A model generated the notes under the pieces. It was not told the origin of the DNA and did no database searches. It worked only from the letters and a program-made list of their open reading frames with translations. A stretch of DNA of 64,000 nucleotides from Setaria digitata (lineage: Eukaryota; Nematoda; Chromadorea; Rhabditida; Setariidae), in the NCBI GenBank assembly GCA_003640385.1, contig RCAB01000092.1, positions 1-64,000 of the forward strand, in the 5' to 3' direction. The position numbers and the translations under genes are program-made. Shown here piece by piece: positions 62,024 through 64,000 of this stretch. Positions within the stretch are counted from its first letter, which is position 1. The number at the start of each line of letters is the position of its first letter.

Positions 62024-63870
62024 ATGGCCGATCTCGAAGCGGTCCTTGCAGACGTGAGCTATCTGATGGCAATGGAGAAATCCAGAAGTCAACCAGCAGC
62101 ACGAGCATCAAAAAAAATCATTCTTCCTGATCCGAGGCATCTGATTACTTTTTTTTTTTTTGAAAAAAATCATTGAAGAACGTTTGACAATATAGTTTTG
62201 AAAATAAAAAAAAATTTTTTTTGAAAATATAATTTTGAAAATGATGCTTTCAGACTTTTTCGTCCTGACAAATCCTTCATCTTCTTTCTCTCGACTTCCT
62301 ATTTTCTTTTGCCTTGTATTTTTAAAAATCACCTAACTAGGAGATTTTATAAAAGTATACGCCTAAATTTTTGAAATTTTCAGAATTTAGTTACGACCTA
62401 ATTGAAATTTAAAATTCAGAGACTTTTTCCTTTATTCTATGTTTGTAGCGTTCGAAGTATTATGCAAAAGTATTTGGAGAAAACTGGTGAAATCAAATTT
62501 GAACGAATATTCAGTCAACGATTAGGTTTTTTATTACTAAAGGATTTTGCGGAAAATGTTTGCGAAACATCATGCCCGCAAATCAAATTTTATGAAGCGG
62601 TAAATTATTTATTTTCTTGTTCCTTTCTGTTACAGCTTCCACAACATTTGCATTTTATATACGAATATGTTACTAGATTGCTTGTGAAGTTTTTTTGTCC
62701 TTTTAAGGCATTTAAAATAAATATAACATTAGTAACAACAAGTTCTACTTCCATATCGGATCCAGAACTAAAGTTCTAAAAAATTCTGACTCGAAATATC
62801 TGTGGACATTTTAGCATCCATAGCTCTCAATTTATGTTTAAAATTTAAACAGTGTAAAGATTGCTGAACTGTCTATTTTCAGGTTATTTTTTAGTGCTTT
62901 TTAGTTCCGGTCTGCAAAATCTTCACGTACACTTAAGCAATATGCTTAGCAGTAATAAAAATAATTTTTAACTCCATTTATTTTGTTTCAATATTTGTGT
63001 GCTCGTATATTTTTATTTTACCCTCTTTTTATATTTGAAAAATTTTTTTACCAGCATATTCCTTTATTTCGCACAAATTAAACTTCTTCGTGTTTTCCCA
63101 ATGTTGCAGAATCAATATATTCAAGCACGAAGTAGTTTGTTACCTTCATTTATCATTTTCTTCAGGAAATTGCATATGATAAAATTAGAACGAAATTTGA
63201 TATTTGCTGATAATGTTAAGTTGAATTTTTGTTGCCTTTAGATTAAAGAATATGAAAAGTTGGAAACTGCTGAAGAGCGTTTGATTAAAGCTCGTGAAAT
63301 TTACGACCATAACATTATGGTGGAAATGCTCGCGCATTCGCATGTAAGATTCTCAGCAAAATGTCTTTTTGATAGTGACAGATTAACTCCTCGCTGTAAA
63401 TGTTTCAGTAGAGGCACGAGCATTCCTTAAGTGTATTTTATTGCAGAATTACTCAAAAAGCTCACTGCAACATGTACAGATGAATTTAATGAAAAACAAC
63501 ATGCAACCGGATCTCTTTCAGGTGATTTCTCCTGAACACAAAGACAAATTAGAAAGTGAAATCGCAATTCTTGATGAAAATTTGATTTCAGCAAATTTAG
63601 CGAATGCTGAGAATTAGATCTAGATTTATATAACTAGCTGAAGTATTGTTAGGAAATGGTGTTCTCTTTTTGAACAACTAGAGCTAGATTCAGTCAGAGC
63701 TGTCTGATAGCGCATCTTATTTATTCAATATGATTGATGATGGCTTAACCTTTTTTCTAAAATAATTAATTTCTTTCCTCATTTGGCAATTTTTCGAGAT
63801 GATTTCAGCCATACGTCATGGAAATATGTGAACAATTGAAGGGCGACATTTTCCAGAAATTCTTGGAAAG
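62024..63870 (+). CDS. grk-2: GRK2/3-type G-protein-coupled receptor kinase (partial)
   Basis: Kinase that phosphorylates active G-protein-coupled receptors to desensitise them; in C. elegans grk-2 is needed for chemosensation (family knowledge). Five coding exons are present: 62024-62136, 62449-62599, 63242-63343, 63447-63521, 63809-63870, giving 167 residues and breaking off in phase 2 before the window ends. The first residues [20 protein letters not shown] match the GRK2 receptor-binding N-terminus almost exactly. They are followed by [61 protein letters not shown] and GDIFQKFLE, the start of the RGS-homology domain. The catalytic and PH domains lie beyond the right edge. The first intron appears to use a GC donor (GAG|GCATCT). 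An acceptor TTTAG at 61902 lies 121 bases before the ATG and probably starts the 5' UTR part of this exon. Confidence 0.95.
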
Positions 63871-64000
63871 GTAAATGAAAAATAACTTTTTATGGAAGCA
63901 TACAATTCAAATGATGAAGGAGGGGCTGAAATTTGTGTTTGGGATTTTAGAATGAGAAAAACTAACGTCAAGTTTCCAATTTTATTATTCTGGCAGTTTT

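Noticed and set aside
1..64000. CRISPR arrays, integrons, prophage or operon-type bacterial genes
   Set aside because: All secure genes are intron-containing animal genes; no repeat-spacer arrays or bacterial signals are present.

Overview
The window is from a nematode nuclear genome, most likely a filarial or closely related spirurid worm. It is very AT-rich, introns are short to long and end in TTTCAG or TTTTAG, and all five recognisable proteins align best with animal, especially nematode, families (species inferred, not searched). There are no bacterial genes, rRNA, tRNA or CRISPR arrays that I can support.

Layout: (1) 1-9410, non-coding flank with a degenerate ~51-bp tandem repeat at the left edge. 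(2) 9435-32085, plus strand: a 20+ exon INF2-type formin (DID, FH1, FH2 and a long basic Ser/Thr-rich tail), with a ~11-kb stretch that splits the DID and may host small nested genes. (3) 33958-35700, minus strand: ribosomal protein S3a/eS1 (rps-1), four exons, 257 residues. (4) 37205-43179, plus strand: eIF4E-transporter (4E-T/IFET-1), 14 exons, 928 residues. (5) 45224-53343, minus strand: EXTL3-type glycosyltransferase (RIB-2), 17 exons, 863 residues. (6) ~54600-54888, a probable non-coding first exon behind a TATA box. (7) 62024-63870 and past the right edge: the first five coding exons of a GRK2/3-type G-protein-coupled receptor kinase (grk-2).

The genes alternate in strand (+ - + - +). 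rps-1 and ifet-1 are divergent, with about 1.45 kb between their presumed 5' ends. formin/rps-1 and ifet-1/rib-2 are convergent, and rib-2/grk-2 are divergent over about 8.7 kb between coding starts. They do not form a pathway: the products serve actin/microtubule remodelling, translation, germline mRNA repression, heparan-sulfate chain initiation and GPCR desensitisation. From memory, rps-1 and ifet-1 share cosmid F56F3 in C. elegans and all five genes lie on chromosome III there, so the block looks like conserved synteny.

Exon models were built by hand. For rps-1, ifet-1 and rib-2 the exon lengths sum to a whole number of codons with phases that match at every junction. The formin has one junction (12067 to 17161) and one phase (24544 to 25813) that remain uncertain.
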